64,000 nucleotides of DNA from Hymenobacter aquaticus (GTDB lineage Bacteria; Bacteroidota; Bacteroidia; Cytophagales; Hymenobacteraceae). This document shows positions 1 through 9,084 of the stretch, piece by piece. The position numbers and the translations under genes are program-made. Each line of letters starts with the position of its first letter. Positions within the stretch are counted from its first letter, which is position 1. The stretch is taken from positions 2,728,001 through 2,792,000 of the forward strand of contig NZ_SRLC01000001.1 of assembly GCF_004765605.1 (NCBI RefSeq), given 5' to 3'. The notes below the pieces were generated by a model that had not been told where the DNA came from, made no database searches, and worked only from the letters and a program-made list of their open reading frames with translations.

Positions 1-1215
1 CTGCTTCATCTCCGTTATGTCCTGCACCGTGCCGTAGAGGCGGCCCTCCCCGCCCGGCCGGGCCTGAATCCGGGTTTCGACGATCCGGACGCTGCCATCG
101 TGGCGCACGATGCGGTGCACGAAACTACACGCCGACACCGCCGCCGTGGCCTGCCGCATCATCTCCGCAAAAACGTGCACGTCGTCGGGATGCACCAGGC
201 TCAGGGATTTTTCCACCGTAACGGCGGCGCGCTGGGGCTCCAGGCCGTGAATCCGGTAGAGCTCATCGGTCCAGTAAATCTGCTGGCTGGCGGCATCTAC
301 TTCGAAGCTGCCGATGTGGCCAATGGCCTGCGACTCTTTCAGGCGCTGGTGCTCCTGGCGCAGCCGCTCGCGCGCCTCTTTCACCTCCTGAATGTCGTAG
401 AGCAGCACAATCAGGCCGTCGGCGGTGGGGGTGGCCGACATGTACACCCAGCGCCCCAGGATGCTGCACAGGTACTCGCCTTCGGCCCGCTGCCGGGTAT
501 CGAGGGCCCGCCGGATGATGTGCTGGCTTTCGGCACTCACGCGCAGCGCGCTGGTTTGCCAGATGCTCTGCCCCAGCAGCTCGGCCTTGCTCACGGCCAG
601 CATCTGCTCGGCCTGCCGGTTGAGGTACGTAAACTCGCCGGTCAGGCTCAGCTCCAGGTAGGCTTCGCCGATGGTGTCCAGAATGGCGTTGGCTTTCTGC
701 AGCTGCTGCACCAGCAGGCGGTTGTTAGCAATCAGCGCCCGGGTCAGGTCTACCTCGCGGCTCAGGTCCTCGATGCGGTGGCCCTGCCGCACCAGCTCGG
801 TCACGTCGCTCACCTGGTTGATGATGCAGCGCACCGAGCCGTCGGGGGCCAGCACCGGGGAGTTCTGCACGCGCCAGTACTTCTCCTCGAATTCCGCTTC
901 GGGGCCCGGCCCGCGCACGTCGTAGCGCTGCATGGGCAGCTGGTCGGGCAGGCCCGTGGCCAGCACCCGCGCAAAGGAAGCCCGCAGCCGCTCCTTGCTG
1001 GCGGCCGAGGGCTCCCGGGGGTTTTCGGGGAAAATGTCGAACACCGACCGGCCCACGATATCCGCGCGCACGGTGCCCGTGACGGCCAGGTACGCGTCGG
1101 TGGCCGTGAGCACCAGCAGCTCCGGCGTCAGGAACAGATACCGTTCCGGCAGAGCTTCGTAGGCCCCCAGTACCTCGGGGCTCAGCAGCGTAGATGATAG
1201 AGGGGCGGCCAGCAT
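1..1215 (-). CDS. multi-PAS sensor protein, N-terminal part (cut by window edge)
   Basis: Reading the reverse strand from an ATG at 1215 gives 405 open codons that run off base 1, so the C-terminus lies outside the window. Three PAS folds can be recognised: about residues 20-150 (ending VSDVTEL), 175-290 (ending with the YDIQEVKE PAC-type end) and 310-400 (PAS_3-like, with HPDD and GTVQDITEMK). Short helical linkers separate them. Chains of PAS domains ending in 'DITE' are typical of Bacteroidota histidine kinases, so a HisKA/HATPase module probably follows, but it is not visible. No membrane segment or signal peptide is seen, which suggests a cytoplasmic sensor. GC-rich third positions support this frame over the long antisense frames. 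It is transcribed divergently from the efflux operon. Confidence 0.85.
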   Translation of the reverse strand, partial: MLAAPLSSTLLSPEVLGAYEALPERYLFLTPELLVLTATDAYLAVTGTVRADIVGRSVFDIFPENPREPSAASKERLRASFARVLATGLPDQLPMQRYDVRGPGPEAEFEEKYWRVQNSPVLAPDGSVRCIINQVSDVTELVRQGHRIEDLSREVDLTRALIANNRLLVQQLQKANAILDTIGEAYLELSLTGEFTYLNRQAEQMLAVSKAELLGQSIWQTSALRVSAESQHIIRRALDTRQRAEGEYLCSILGRWVYMSATPTADGLIVLLYDIQEVKEARERLRQEHQRLKESQAIGHIGSFEVDAASQQIYWTDELYRIHGLEPQRAAVTVEKSLSLVHPDDVHVFAEMMRQATAAVSACSFVHRIVRHDGSVRIVETRIQARPGGEGRLYGTVQDITEMKQ

Positions 1216-1684
1216 TGCTTCAGCGGAGCGACAAAAAGAAACCGTAAGATATCATTCTTCGCCCTTCGGATACCTAACCAGGCCGGAGAACATTCCGGGT
1301 CCGCCGGGGCCAGCGGCGTGCAACCTCCCCGCCACCGGCCCGACTTTGCCACCGCGTGGCTTTCCGTACTGGCCGGTCGCGCGGCCCGGTTTTCCGAATC
1401 CATAACTTTTCCCGGGCGCTGTGGTTTAACAGGCTTGCGGCTCCTTGGCTCAGGCGAAGGAACCCGGCCGCGGCAAGACGTGCCGCGGGCTACAAGTCGT
1501 TCTTTATCAAGCACCGCTGCCGCCCCCAGTCCGCAGCAGTGCTCTTACGCCGCGCTATTCCGCCCCCGAACGCCCCCCACGTCCGGCATCCCTTTTCTCT
1601 CTGGTGCTTGCCCGCTGCTCTCCGGCTCCGGGCAAAACCCGTATGCAACCGTCGCCCCCGGCTGGCGCCGCCGTTTACCACGCT
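1216..1684. other. intergenic region between divergent PAS sensor and efflux operon
   Basis: This 469-base stretch has no convincing gene. It must hold the promoters of the leftward PAS gene and the rightward efflux operon, but I could not fix a clear TAnnTTTG box. A short inverted repeat (CCGCGGCA / TGCCGCGG, near 1470-1490) lies about 200 bases before the tolC-like start and could be an operator. Open frames run through the region only because the sequence is GC-rich. Confidence 0.5.
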
Positions 1685-3034
1685 ATGAAAACAACCCAAC
1701 CAGCTATCTGGTCCTTGCTCGGCCTGTTCCTGCTTGCCCCGTTTCTGGGCGCGGCCCAACCCACGGCGCCGCCGCCCACCACGCCCTACACCCTGGAGCA
1801 GTGCCTGCAGTTTGCCCTGCAAAATCAGCCCCTGCTGCGCCAGGCCCGCATCGATGAGGAAACCAACGAGGCCAACATCCGGGTGGGGCTGGCCGGCTGG
1901 CTGCCCCAGGTGGGCCTCAACGCCACCGGCCAGCACTACTTTCAGCTGCCCTACACCGTGTTTCCCAACGCCGAGGGCGTGAACGTGCCGCGCCAGATTG
2001 GCCTGCGCAACACCTCCACCGTGGGCCTGGCCGCCACCCAGACCATCTACAACAACGATGTGCAGCTGGCTTTGCGCAGCGCCCGGCCTTCGCGCCAGCT
2101 CTACCAGCAGAACTCGACCAGCGTGCGGATTGACGTGGTGAGCGGGGTAAGCAAGGCTTACTACGACGTGCTGCTCTCCCAGCGCCAGCTCGACGTGCTC
2201 AGCGAGGACATCGTGCGGCTCCAGCGCAGCCTCAAGGACGCCCGGGCCCGCTACGACGCCGGCATCGTGGATAAAATCGACTACAAGCAGGCCGAAATTT
2301 CCCTGAACAACTCCATCGTGGCCCGCAAGCAGGCCGTGGAGGCCATCAAGGCCAAGTCGGCGTACCTGAAGGAGCTGATGGGCCTGCCCGGCGCCCAGCC
2401 CCTGAGCCTGCAGTACGACACGCTGCGCCTGATGCGCGAGGCCGTGGCCGATACGGCGGTGGCCGTGGAAACGGCCAACCGCATCGAGGTGCAGCAGCTG
2501 CAAACCCAGAAAGCCCTGCAACAGGCCCAGATCAGCTACTACCGCTGGGGCTTTCTGCCGGCTTTGTCGGCCTTCGGCAACTACAACTCCGTGTTTCAGA
2601 ACAACAACTTCGGCGACTTGTACAGCCAGCGTTTCCCGAGCTCCTACGCCGGGCTGCAGCTGAGCCTGCCGATCTTCCAGGGCGGGCGGCGGCTCCAGAA
2701 CCTGCGCCGCGAGCGGCTCACCGACCAGCGCCTCGACCAGGACCTGCTTATTACCCGCAACCGCATCAACACCGAGTTTGAGCAGGCCCTGGCCGCCTAC
2801 AAGGGCTACTACGCCGACTACCTCATCGGGCAGCGCAACCTGGCTTTGTCGAAGGAAGTGTACTCGGTGGTGAACCTGCAGTACCGGGAAGGCATCAAAA
2901 CCTACCTCGACGTGCTCGTGGCCCAGACCACCCTGCGCACGGCTCAGCTCAACTACTACAGCGCCCTGTTTCAGGTGCTCAGCAGCAAAGTCGACCTGCT
3001 GCGCGCCCAGGGCAGCCTCCCGACTCAGTATTGA
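1685..3034 (+). CDS. TolC-family outer membrane efflux protein
   Basis: The protein is 449 residues, normal for the TolC/OEP family. It begins with a clear signal peptide (MKKTTQ-type start, hydrophobic LLGLFLLAPFLG, then AQP) and has the two OEP halves of long amphipathic helices. Motifs such as TLEQCLQFALQNQP near the N-terminus and GLQLSLPIFQGGRR in the second half are typical. The open frame extends 80 codons upstream, but the ATG at 1685 puts the signal peptide at the N-terminus. It is the outer-membrane exit duct for the AcrA/AcrB-like pump encoded next. The stop is 184 bases before acrA, and that gap holds a dispersed inverted repeat. The substrate cannot be read from sequence. Confidence 0.93.
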   Translation: MKTTQPAIWSLLGLFLLAPFLGAAQPTAPPPTTPYTLEQCLQFALQNQPLLRQARIDEETNEANIRVGLAGWLPQVGLNATGQHYFQLPYTVFPNAEGVNVPRQIGLRNTSTVGLAATQTIYNNDVQLALRSARPSRQLYQQNSTSVRIDVVSGVSKAYYDVLLSQRQLDVLSEDIVRLQRSLKDARARYDAGIVDKIDYKQAEISLNNSIVARKQAVEAIKAKSAYLKELMGLPGAQPLSLQYDTLRLMREAVADTAVAVETANRIEVQQLQTQKALQQAQISYYRWGFLPALSAFGNYNSVFQNNNFGDLYSQRFPSSYAGLQLSLPIFQGGRRLQNLRRERLTDQRLDQDLLITRNRINTEFEQALAAYKGYYADYLIGQRNLALSKEVYSVVNLQYREGIKTYLDVLVAQTTLRTAQLNYYSALFQVLSSKVDLLRAQGSLPTQY

Positions 3035-3049
3035 TAGAACCAATAGACG

Positions 3050-3143
3050 GTCATGTCGAGCAGCGCGAGACATCTCGCGTGGCCTCGCTGAGGTAGTAAT
3101 CAAACGTCAGCACGCGAGATGTCTCCCGCTGGTCGACATGACG
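3050..3143. repeat. dispersed inverted repeat, family A copy 1
   Basis: An imperfect palindrome begins with GTCATGTCGAGC and ends with GACATGACG; inside are GCGAGACATCTCGCG and CGCGAGATGTCTC. It starts 16 bases after the tolC-like stop. The same outline recurs at 8039, 13192, 18549, 37599 and 62943. It is a REP-like element that folds into a long hairpin in RNA; no transposase is nearby. Confidence 0.85.
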
Positions 3144-3218
3144 TTCTTCTCTTAAACACAACTGCCCGCAGGCTGCCTCTACCCGACCAACAACCCCGCT
3201 CCTTCCTGCTTACCTGAT

Positions 3219-4355
3219 ATGAAAAAAACGATTCTAGCTTTGTCGTACGCCGTGGGCCTGCTGGCTTTTGCCGGCTGCGGCACCAAAGACGCCGACAAGC
3301 CCGCCGGTCCGCCGCCAGCCACGCCCGTGACCCTGGTGGCGGCCCGCACCACCGACGCGGTGTACTACGACGAGTATCCGGCTACCGTGGTGGCCATCAA
3401 CAACGTGGAGCTGCGCAGCCAGGTGGCGGGCTTCATCACCGGCATCTTCTTCAAGGACGGCGACTTCGTGCCCAAGGGCAAAACGCTCTACGAAATCGAC
3501 CGGCGCAAGTACGAGGCTTCCTACCAGCAGGCCCTGGCTAACCTGCGCAGCACCCAGGCCGTGGTGCAGAACGCCCGCGTGAACCTGGACCGCTACCAGC
3601 GCCTGGCCCAGCAGGACGCCATTGCCAAGCAGATCGTCGATAACGCCCAGACGGCCTACGCCACGGCCCAGAGCCAGGTGGCCGTGGCCCAGGCCGGCGT
3701 GGCCGCCGCCCGCACCGACCTCGACTACTCCCTGATCAAAGCCCCGTTTGCGGGCCGCATCGGCATTTCGCAGGTGCGGTTGGGGGCGCAGGTGAGCCCC
3801 GGCTCCACGCTGCTCAACACCATCAGCGGCGAAGACCCGATGGGCGTGGACTTCGTGATTACCGAGAGTGACTTGGCCCGCTTCGTGGACTTGCAGCAGC
3901 AGACCGCCGGCAAAACCGACTCCACCTTCCGCCTGGAGCTGCCCGACGGCACCCGCTACAACCAGCCGGGCAAGATACTGGCCATCGACCGGGGCGTGAA
4001 CCAGCAAACCGGCACGGTCCAGATCCGGGTGCAGTTCGCCAACCCCGACCGCAAGCTCAAGGACGGCCTGAGCGGGGTGCTGCGGGTGCTCAACCGGCAG
4101 TCGGGCCGCCGCCTGGTGGTGCCCTTCAAGGCCGTGGTCGAGCAGATGGGCGAAAACTTCGTCTTCGTGGCCGGCGACAGCAGCAAGGCCCGCCAGCACA
4201 AGGTGCAGCTGGGCCCGCGCCTGCGCGACCAGATCGTGATAATGGAAGGCATCAAGGACGGCGACCAGGTCGTGACCGAGGGCCTGAACCGCCTGCGCGA
4301 CGGAGGCCTCATCCAGACCGGAGCCCCGGCCGCGGCCCCCACGGCGGCCAAGTAG
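3219..4355 (+). CDS. RND efflux membrane fusion protein (AcrA-like lipoprotein)
   Basis: The 378-residue protein is the periplasmic adaptor of a tripartite RND pump. The N-terminus has a signal peptide with a lipobox (LAFAGC, Cys20), so it is probably anchored by lipid to the inner membrane. A split biotinyl-lipoyl domain (RSQVAGFITGIFFKDGDFV; DYSLIKAPFAGRIG) brackets an alpha-hairpin of about residues 100-165 rich in Ala and Gln. The beta-barrel follows (QVSPGSTLLNTI, VDFVITESDLARF), then the membrane-proximal domain ending GDQVVTEGLNRLRDGG. Length and order match AcrA/MexA. It sits between the TolC-like gene and acrB, but the space to acrB is 447 bases and is filled by an array of 21-bp repeats. 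Confidence 0.94.
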   Translation: MKKTILALSYAVGLLAFAGCGTKDADKPAGPPPATPVTLVAARTTDAVYYDEYPATVVAINNVELRSQVAGFITGIFFKDGDFVPKGKTLYEIDRRKYEASYQQALANLRSTQAVVQNARVNLDRYQRLAQQDAIAKQIVDNAQTAYATAQSQVAVAQAGVAAARTDLDYSLIKAPFAGRIGISQVRLGAQVSPGSTLLNTISGEDPMGVDFVITESDLARFVDLQQQTAGKTDSTFRLELPDGTRYNQPGKILAIDRGVNQQTGTVQIRVQFANPDRKLKDGLSGVLRVLNRQSGRRLVVPFKAVVEQMGENFVFVAGDSSKARQHKVQLGPRLRDQIVIMEGIKDGDQVVTEGLNRLRDGGLIQTGAPAAAPTAAK

Positions 4356-4471
4356 CTGGGCCGGGCCCGGGCCGCGGTTTCGCCGCCGGGCCGGGGCCTG
4401 CTTCCTGTCCCCGGCGGCGGGTCTTCTCCGCCCCGGACCTTGCCCCCACCGCCCCCGGCACCGGCGGGCTT

Positions 4472-4740
4472 ACCCCACGCGTTGGCGACGGCTACCAATG
4501 CGTTGGAAACGCTGACCGATGCGTTGGCCGGCGTTTCCAACGCGTTGGCGACGCTGACCGATGCGTTGGCCGGCGTTTCCAACGCGTTGGAAACGCTGAC
4601 CGATGCGTTGGAAACGGCTTCCAACGCATTGGAAAGGCTGTCCGATGCATTGGAAGCCGCTTCCAACGCATTGGAAACGCCGGCCAACGCATTGGAAAGC
4701 GTCTTCAACGCATCGGCCGGAGCCGCCAACGCTTCGGAAA
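4472..4740. repeat. tandem array 1: 13 units of exactly 21 bp inside the efflux operon
   Basis: The heptamer GCGTTGG (later GCATTGG, GCATCGG, GCTTCGG) starts at 4479, 4500, 4521 and then every 21 bases to 4731, 13 units without a single indel. Units alternate GAYGCRTTGG and CCAACGCRTTGG contexts, so every second boundary makes a palindrome such as TTTCCAACGCGTTGGAAA at 4576-4593. The array fills most of the 447 bases between acrA and acrB. Because 21 is divisible by 3 the array is open in several frames on both strands; the plus frame from 4440 would encode a heptad repeat of the type NALETLTDALAGV. I treat it as a DNA or RNA element, not a gene. Function unknown. Confidence 0.9.
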
Positions 4741-4802
4741 GATCCACTTGTCCTTCGCCCGGTAGCAGCCCGGCGTAGGTTTCGCCCTTAATAGTAGTAG
4801 AG

Positions 4803-7800
4803 ATGATTGCAGAAACCTTTATTCGGCGCCCCGTCACGGCCATCGTCACCTCCCTGGTGATTGTGCTGGTGGGCGTGCTGGCTATCCTGAATTTGCCCGT
4901 GGGGCAGTATCCGGAAATTACGCCGCCCACGGTATCCGTCAGCGGTACCTACACCGGGGCCGACGCCCAGACCGTGGAGCAGACCGTGGCCACGCCCGTG
5001 GAGGTGCAGGTGAACGGCACCCCGGGCATGACCTACCTGCAAAGCAACAGCACCAGCAACGGGCAGATGAGCATGACGGTGAACTTCGAGGTGGGCACCG
5101 ACATCAACATCGCCGCCCTCGACGTGCAGAACCGGGTGGGCATTGCCCAGCCGACTCTGCCGCAGGAAGTGCAGCGTCTGGGCCTGGTGGTGCGCAAGCG
5201 CAACCCGAGCATTCTGATGCTGGTGGCCCTGTACGCGCCCAAGGGAACCCACAACACGACCTTTCTCGACAACTACGCCAACGTCTTCGTGAAGGACGCG
5301 CTGCTGCGCACCAAGGGCGTGGGCGACATCGTGAGCCGGGCCGACGACTTCTCGATGCGCGTCTGGCTCAAGCCCGACAAGCTCAGCCAGCTCGGCGTCA
5401 CGGCCCAGGAAGTGACGGCCGCCATCCAGGAGCAGAACGCCCAGATTGCGGCCGGCTCGATTGGGGCCCCGCCCGCCCAGACCGGGCAGACGTTTGAGTA
5501 CATCGTCTTCGTGAAAGGCCGCCTGACCAACACCGAGGAGTTCGGCAACGTCATCGTGAAAACCCGGCCCGAGGATGGCGCGGTGGTCTACCTCAAGGAC
5601 GTGGCCCGCCTGGAGCTGGGCAAGTTCAACTATTCGAACAACTCTTTCGTGGACGGCAAGCGCGCCGCCTACCTGCTCGTGTACCAGGCCCCCGGCGCCA
5701 ACGCCCTGGACACCTACGACAACGTGAACAAGACCATGGAGCAGCTCAAGAAGCAGTTCCCCACCGACCTCGACTACGTGGTGCCGTTTGAGTCGGCCAC
5801 GGTGGTGAAGGTGTCCATCAACGAGGTGCTGCACACGCTCATCGAGGCCCTGGTGCTGGTGATTATCGTGGTGTACCTGTTCCTGCAAAGCTGGCGCTCC
5901 ACGCTCATCCCGGTGCTGGCCATTCCGGTGTCCATCATCGGCACGTTCATCCTGTTTATCCCGCTGGGCTTCACCATCAATACGCTGACGATGTTCGGCT
6001 TCGTGCTGGCCATCGGTATCGTGGTCGACGACGCCATTGTGGTGGTGGAAGCCGTGGAGCACAACATGAACGAGCGGGGTCTTTCGCCCCTGGAAGCCAC
6101 GCTGGCGGCCATGCGCGAGATTTCCGCCCCGGTTATTGCCATTGCCCTGATTCTGGCGGCCGTGTTCGTACCGGTGGGCTTCATTCCCGGCATCACCGGC
6201 CGGCTCTACCAGCAGTTCGCCATTACCATCGCCATTTCGGTGATTATCTCGGCCTTCGTGGCCCTGTCGCTCACGCCGGCCCTGTGCGTGCTGCTGCTCA
6301 AGCCCCACAAGCGCGACGAGAACTCGCGGGGGCTCGACAAGTTCTTCTTCCGGTTTAACACCTGGTTCGACCGGGTGACGGGCAAGTACGGCCAGGGCGT
6401 GCAGCGCGGCATCAAGCACTCGCGCCTGGTGGTCGTGCTGCTGATCTGCATCATCGTGGCCACCGGGCTGCTGTTCCGCAGCAAGCCCTCGGGCTTCATT
6501 CCGACCGAGGACGAAGGCCGCCTGTTCGTGACCTTCACCCTGCCCGAAGCCTCCTCCACGGAGCGCACGGTGAGCACGCTGAAGGAAGTAATGAAGGAGC
6601 TGGACCAGATCAAGGGCATCAAGCACTACGCGGGCCTGGGTGGCCTGAACGTGGTGAACTTCTCGTCGAAGTCGAACAGCGGCACCGTGTTTTGCCAGCT
6701 TGAGCCCTGGGACGACCGGAAGGAAAAGGAGCTGCAATTGCAGGGCCTGATTGCCACCGTGCAGCAGCGCCTGAGCCGCCTCAAAGAAGCCAACATCGTC
6801 GTGATTTCGCCGCCCGCCATTCCGGGCCTGGGCAACAGCGGCGGCTTCAGCTTCATTTTGCAGGAGCGCGAGGCCGGCGGCGACGTCAAGAACTTCGACG
6901 CCAACCTCCAGGGCTTTATTGCCGCCCTGCGCAAGCGGCCCGAAATCGTGAATCCCTTCTCGTTTTTCACCGCCAACACCCCCGGCTACCAGCTCACCAT
7001 CGACCGGGAAAAGGCCAAGAAGCTCGGCGTCAGCATCGCCGACATCGGCACGGCCCTGCGCACCTACCTGGGCTCGGCCTACGTGAACGACTTCACCGTC
7101 TACGGCCGCAACTTCCGCGTCGTGACCCAGGCCGACAGCATGTACCGCGGCGACATCTCGAACCTGGGCCAGTACTACGTGCGCAACAGCCAGGGCGGCA
7201 TGGTGCCCCTGAGCACGCTGACCAGCTACAAGCGCACCGAGTCGGCCCCGCTGATTTCGCACTACAACCTGTTCCGCTCGGCCGAAATCAACGGCAACGC
7301 CGCCCCCGGCTACTCGTCCGGCGACGCGCTGAAGGCCCTGGAAGAAACCGCCGCCCAGAGCCTGCCGGCGGGCTACGGCTACGAGTTTTCGGGGTTGAGC
7401 CGGGAAGAGCAGCTGGCCGGCGGGCAGACGGTGTACATCTTCGCCTTGTCCATCATCTTCGTGTTCCTGTTTCTGGCCGCTCTGTATGAAAGCTGGTCGG
7501 TGCCCTTCTCGGTGCTGCTGGCCGTGCCGCTGGGCGCGTTCGGGGCCATTCTGGCGCTGTTTTTCCTGCCCAAGCTCACCAACAACGTCTACGCCCAGAT
7601 CGGCCTGATTACCCTGATTGGCCTCTCGGCCAAGAACGCCATTCTCATCATTGAGTTTGCCAAGGAGCGGGTGGATAAAGGCATGCCCCTGGTGGAGGCC
7701 ACCCTGGAAGCCGTGCGCCTGCGCCTGCGCCCCATCGTGATGACCTCGTTGGCCTTTATTCTGGGCGTGCTGCCGCTGGTGTTTGCCTCCGGCGCCGGGG

Positions 7801-8009
7801 CCCAGAGCCGCCAAACCATCGGCTGGACGGTGCTGGGCGGCATGCTGTCGGCCACGCTGCTGGCTATCTTCATCGTGCCGGTGCTGTACGTGCTCATCAC
7901 GCGCTTCGCCTACGGCAAGGACAAGCTGGCCGAGCTGGAGGCCAGCTACCAGCCCGACGAGGAGCACGGCGGCCCCGCCCCCGACCAGCCCGCCCCGAGT
8001 CCGGCGTAG
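4803..8009 (+). CDS. RND multidrug efflux transporter (AcrB/HAE1-like)
   Basis: The 1068-residue protein has the standard length for the hydrophobe/amphiphile RND family. The N-terminal IAETFIRRPVTAIVTSLV is the usual entry into TM1. Two large periplasmic loops follow TM1 and TM7. The proton-relay Asp pair is present in TM4 (GIVVDDAIVVVEAVEHN), and the second-half counterpart reads LSAKNAILIIEFAKE. The C-terminus is a short hydrophilic tail rich in Pro and Glu. It is the inner-membrane pump of the complex with the TolC-like and AcrA-like proteins upstream. The long repeat-filled gap in front of it means it may have its own translation or transcription control. Substrate range cannot be inferred. 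Confidence 0.96.
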   Translation: MIAETFIRRPVTAIVTSLVIVLVGVLAILNLPVGQYPEITPPTVSVSGTYTGADAQTVEQTVATPVEVQVNGTPGMTYLQSNSTSNGQMSMTVNFEVGTDINIAALDVQNRVGIAQPTLPQEVQRLGLVVRKRNPSILMLVALYAPKGTHNTTFLDNYANVFVKDALLRTKGVGDIVSRADDFSMRVWLKPDKLSQLGVTAQEVTAAIQEQNAQIAAGSIGAPPAQTGQTFEYIVFVKGRLTNTEEFGNVIVKTRPEDGAVVYLKDVARLELGKFNYSNNSFVDGKRAAYLLVYQAPGANALDTYDNVNKTMEQLKKQFPTDLDYVVPFESATVVKVSINEVLHTLIEALVLVIIVVYLFLQSWRSTLIPVLAIPVSIIGTFILFIPLGFTINTLTMFGFVLAIGIVVDDAIVVVEAVEHNMNERGLSPLEATLAAMREISAPVIAIALILAAVFVPVGFIPGITGRLYQQFAITIAISVIISAFVALSLTPALCVLLLKPHKRDENSRGLDKFFFRFNTWFDRVTGKYGQGVQRGIKHSRLVVVLLICIIVATGLLFRSKPSGFIPTEDEGRLFVTFTLPEASSTERTVSTLKEVMKELDQIKGIKHYAGLGGLNVVNFSSKSNSGTVFCQLEPWDDRKEKELQLQGLIATVQQRLSRLKEANIVVISPPAIPGLGNSGGFSFILQEREAGGDVKNFDANLQGFIAALRKRPEIVNPFSFFTANTPGYQLTIDREKAKKLGVSIADIGTALRTYLGSAYVNDFTVYGRNFRVVTQADSMYRGDISNLGQYYVRNSQGGMVPLSTLTSYKRTESAPLISHYNLFRSAEINGNAAPGYSSGDALKALEETAAQSLPAGYGYEFSGLSREEQLAGGQTVYIFALSIIFVFLFLAALYESWSVPFSVLLAVPLGAFGAILALFFLPKLTNNVYAQIGLITLIGLSAKNAILIIEFAKERVDKGMPLVEATLEAVRLRLRPIVMTSLAFILGVLPLVFASGAGAQSRQTIGWTVLGGMLSATLLAIFIVPVLYVLITRFAYGKDKLAELEASYQPDEEHGGPAPDQPAPSPA

Positions 8010-8038
8010 GTAAACGCTGTTTGCCCCATGATTCGTGT

Positions 8039-8123
8039 GTCATCCTGAGCAAAGCGAAGGACCTTACCACGGAAGAACGACTCGTTCAACTGGTATAAGG
8101 TCCTTCGCTTTGCTCAGGATGAC
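8039..8123. repeat. dispersed inverted repeat, family A copy 2 (28-bp perfect arms)
   Basis: The arms 8039-8066 and 8096-8123 are perfectly complementary over 28 bases; the outer ends read GTCATCCTGAGC and GCTCAGGATGAC. The element begins 30 bases after the acrB stop and ends 29 bases before the nitroreductase start. The hairpin could act as a transcript 3' end, though no T-run follows directly. Confidence 0.88.
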
Positions 8124-8152
8124 AGAAGTTTAACCTTTACTACCCCCCGCCC

Positions 8153-8758
8153 ATGTCCGACACTCCCGACGCCGCCCTCCTGCCCACGCCCGAGCAGTTC
8201 AACGCCCTGATCCGCGCCCGGCGCAGCATTCAGCCCGTGCAGTTCGAGCCCGGCCGCGTGGTGCCCGACGAAGTAGTGCAGATGCTGCTGGAAAACGCCA
8301 ACTGGGCCCCCACCCACAAGCGTACCGAGCCCTGGCGCTTCGTGGTATTCACGGGCGCGGGGCTGGCGAAGCTGGCCGAGTTTCAGGCGGGGCTGTACCG
8401 GCAGCAGGCCGGCGAGTTCGTGGACGAGAAGAAGGCCCAGAAGCTGGCGACCAATCCGCTGCTGGCTTCCCACGTCATTGCCATCGGGATGAAGCGACAC
8501 CACGTGCTGCCCGAAATCGAGGAGGTGGAGGCCGTGGCCTGCGCCGTGCAGAACCTGCACCTCTCGGCCGTGGCCTACGGCCTGGGCGGCTACTGGGGCT
8601 CGGGCGGCATCACGTACCTGGAAGAAGCCAAGCCCTTCTTCGGCCTGGGGCCGGAGGACAAGCTGCTGGGCTTCTTCTACCTGGGCTACGTGCAGCAGCA
8701 ACCCGGCCGCAACCTGCGCAAGCCCATCGAGGAGAAGGTAACCTGGGTGACAGAATAA
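8153..8758 (+). CDS. nitroreductase family protein
   Basis: The 201-residue protein fits the FMN-dependent nitroreductase fold. An N-terminal RARRSIQ motif contacts FMN phosphate, WAPTHKRTEPWRFVVF is the classical region after helix B, and a C-terminal half with GGYWGSGG and DKLLGFFYLGYV completes the flavin site. These proteins use NAD(P)H to reduce nitro groups, quinones or similar acceptors. The family variant with 'APTHKRTEPWRF' resembles the YdjA/TdsD-type subgroup. It is cytoplasmic with no signal peptide. A strong terminator follows at 8779, so it is probably monocistronic. Physiological substrate unknown. Confidence 0.88.
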   Translation: MSDTPDAALLPTPEQFNALIRARRSIQPVQFEPGRVVPDEVVQMLLENANWAPTHKRTEPWRFVVFTGAGLAKLAEFQAGLYRQQAGEFVDEKKAQKLATNPLLASHVIAIGMKRHHVLPEIEEVEAVACAVQNLHLSAVAYGLGGYWGSGGITYLEEAKPFFGLGPEDKLLGFFYLGYVQQQPGRNLRKPIEEKVTWVTE

Positions 8759-8778
8759 GCCCGCTGCCCGCTACTCCC

Positions 8779-8813
8779 AAGCCCCGCCGGCCCAGTGCCG
8801 ACGGGGCTTTTTT
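8779..8813 (+). terminator. rho-independent terminator after nitroreductase
   Basis: AAGCCCCGCCGGC pairs with GCCGACGGGGCTT (one mismatch), followed by six T. The 8759-9084 gap holds this terminator and otherwise nothing I can name. Confidence 0.85.
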
Positions 8814-9084
8814 GTGCTGCTGCCAGGCGGGCGCCGCGCCACGGCAGCGCGGGCAACCTCGCGCGGGCCGGCCAGCAGCCACGGGTGGTATGGGACACCG
8901 CCGCGCCGGCCAAAAATAAACTCGGCCGGTGCGCGGGCCGGCCCTTGCACAAGTGTTCTTTTCTTTTCACCTTTTCCCCACTTACCGCTACCCTATCCGC
9001 CTGGCCCGGGCCCCATTACACACCGCGCTTACCCCCGCCCCGGCCCCTTGTCTTATCCTTTTTCCTTCTTCCCTTATCTCCGTT

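Noticed and set aside
100..1197. 365-codon plus-strand frame over the PAS gene
   Set aside because: Reading the minus strand gives three recognisable PAS domains; the plus frame is a GC-driven shadow.
4440..4778. 112-codon plus-strand frame with a heptad-like repeat (NALETLTDALAGV pattern)
   Set aside because: The 21-bp unit keeps several frames open on both strands at once; no ribosome-binding or codon-bias argument favours one frame, so it is better read as a non-coding array.
4788..7967. 1059-codon frame antisense to the AcrB-like gene
   Set aside because: It is the mirror of a GC-rich coding frame; its composition is low-complexity His/Gln/Gly/Val and it matches no family.
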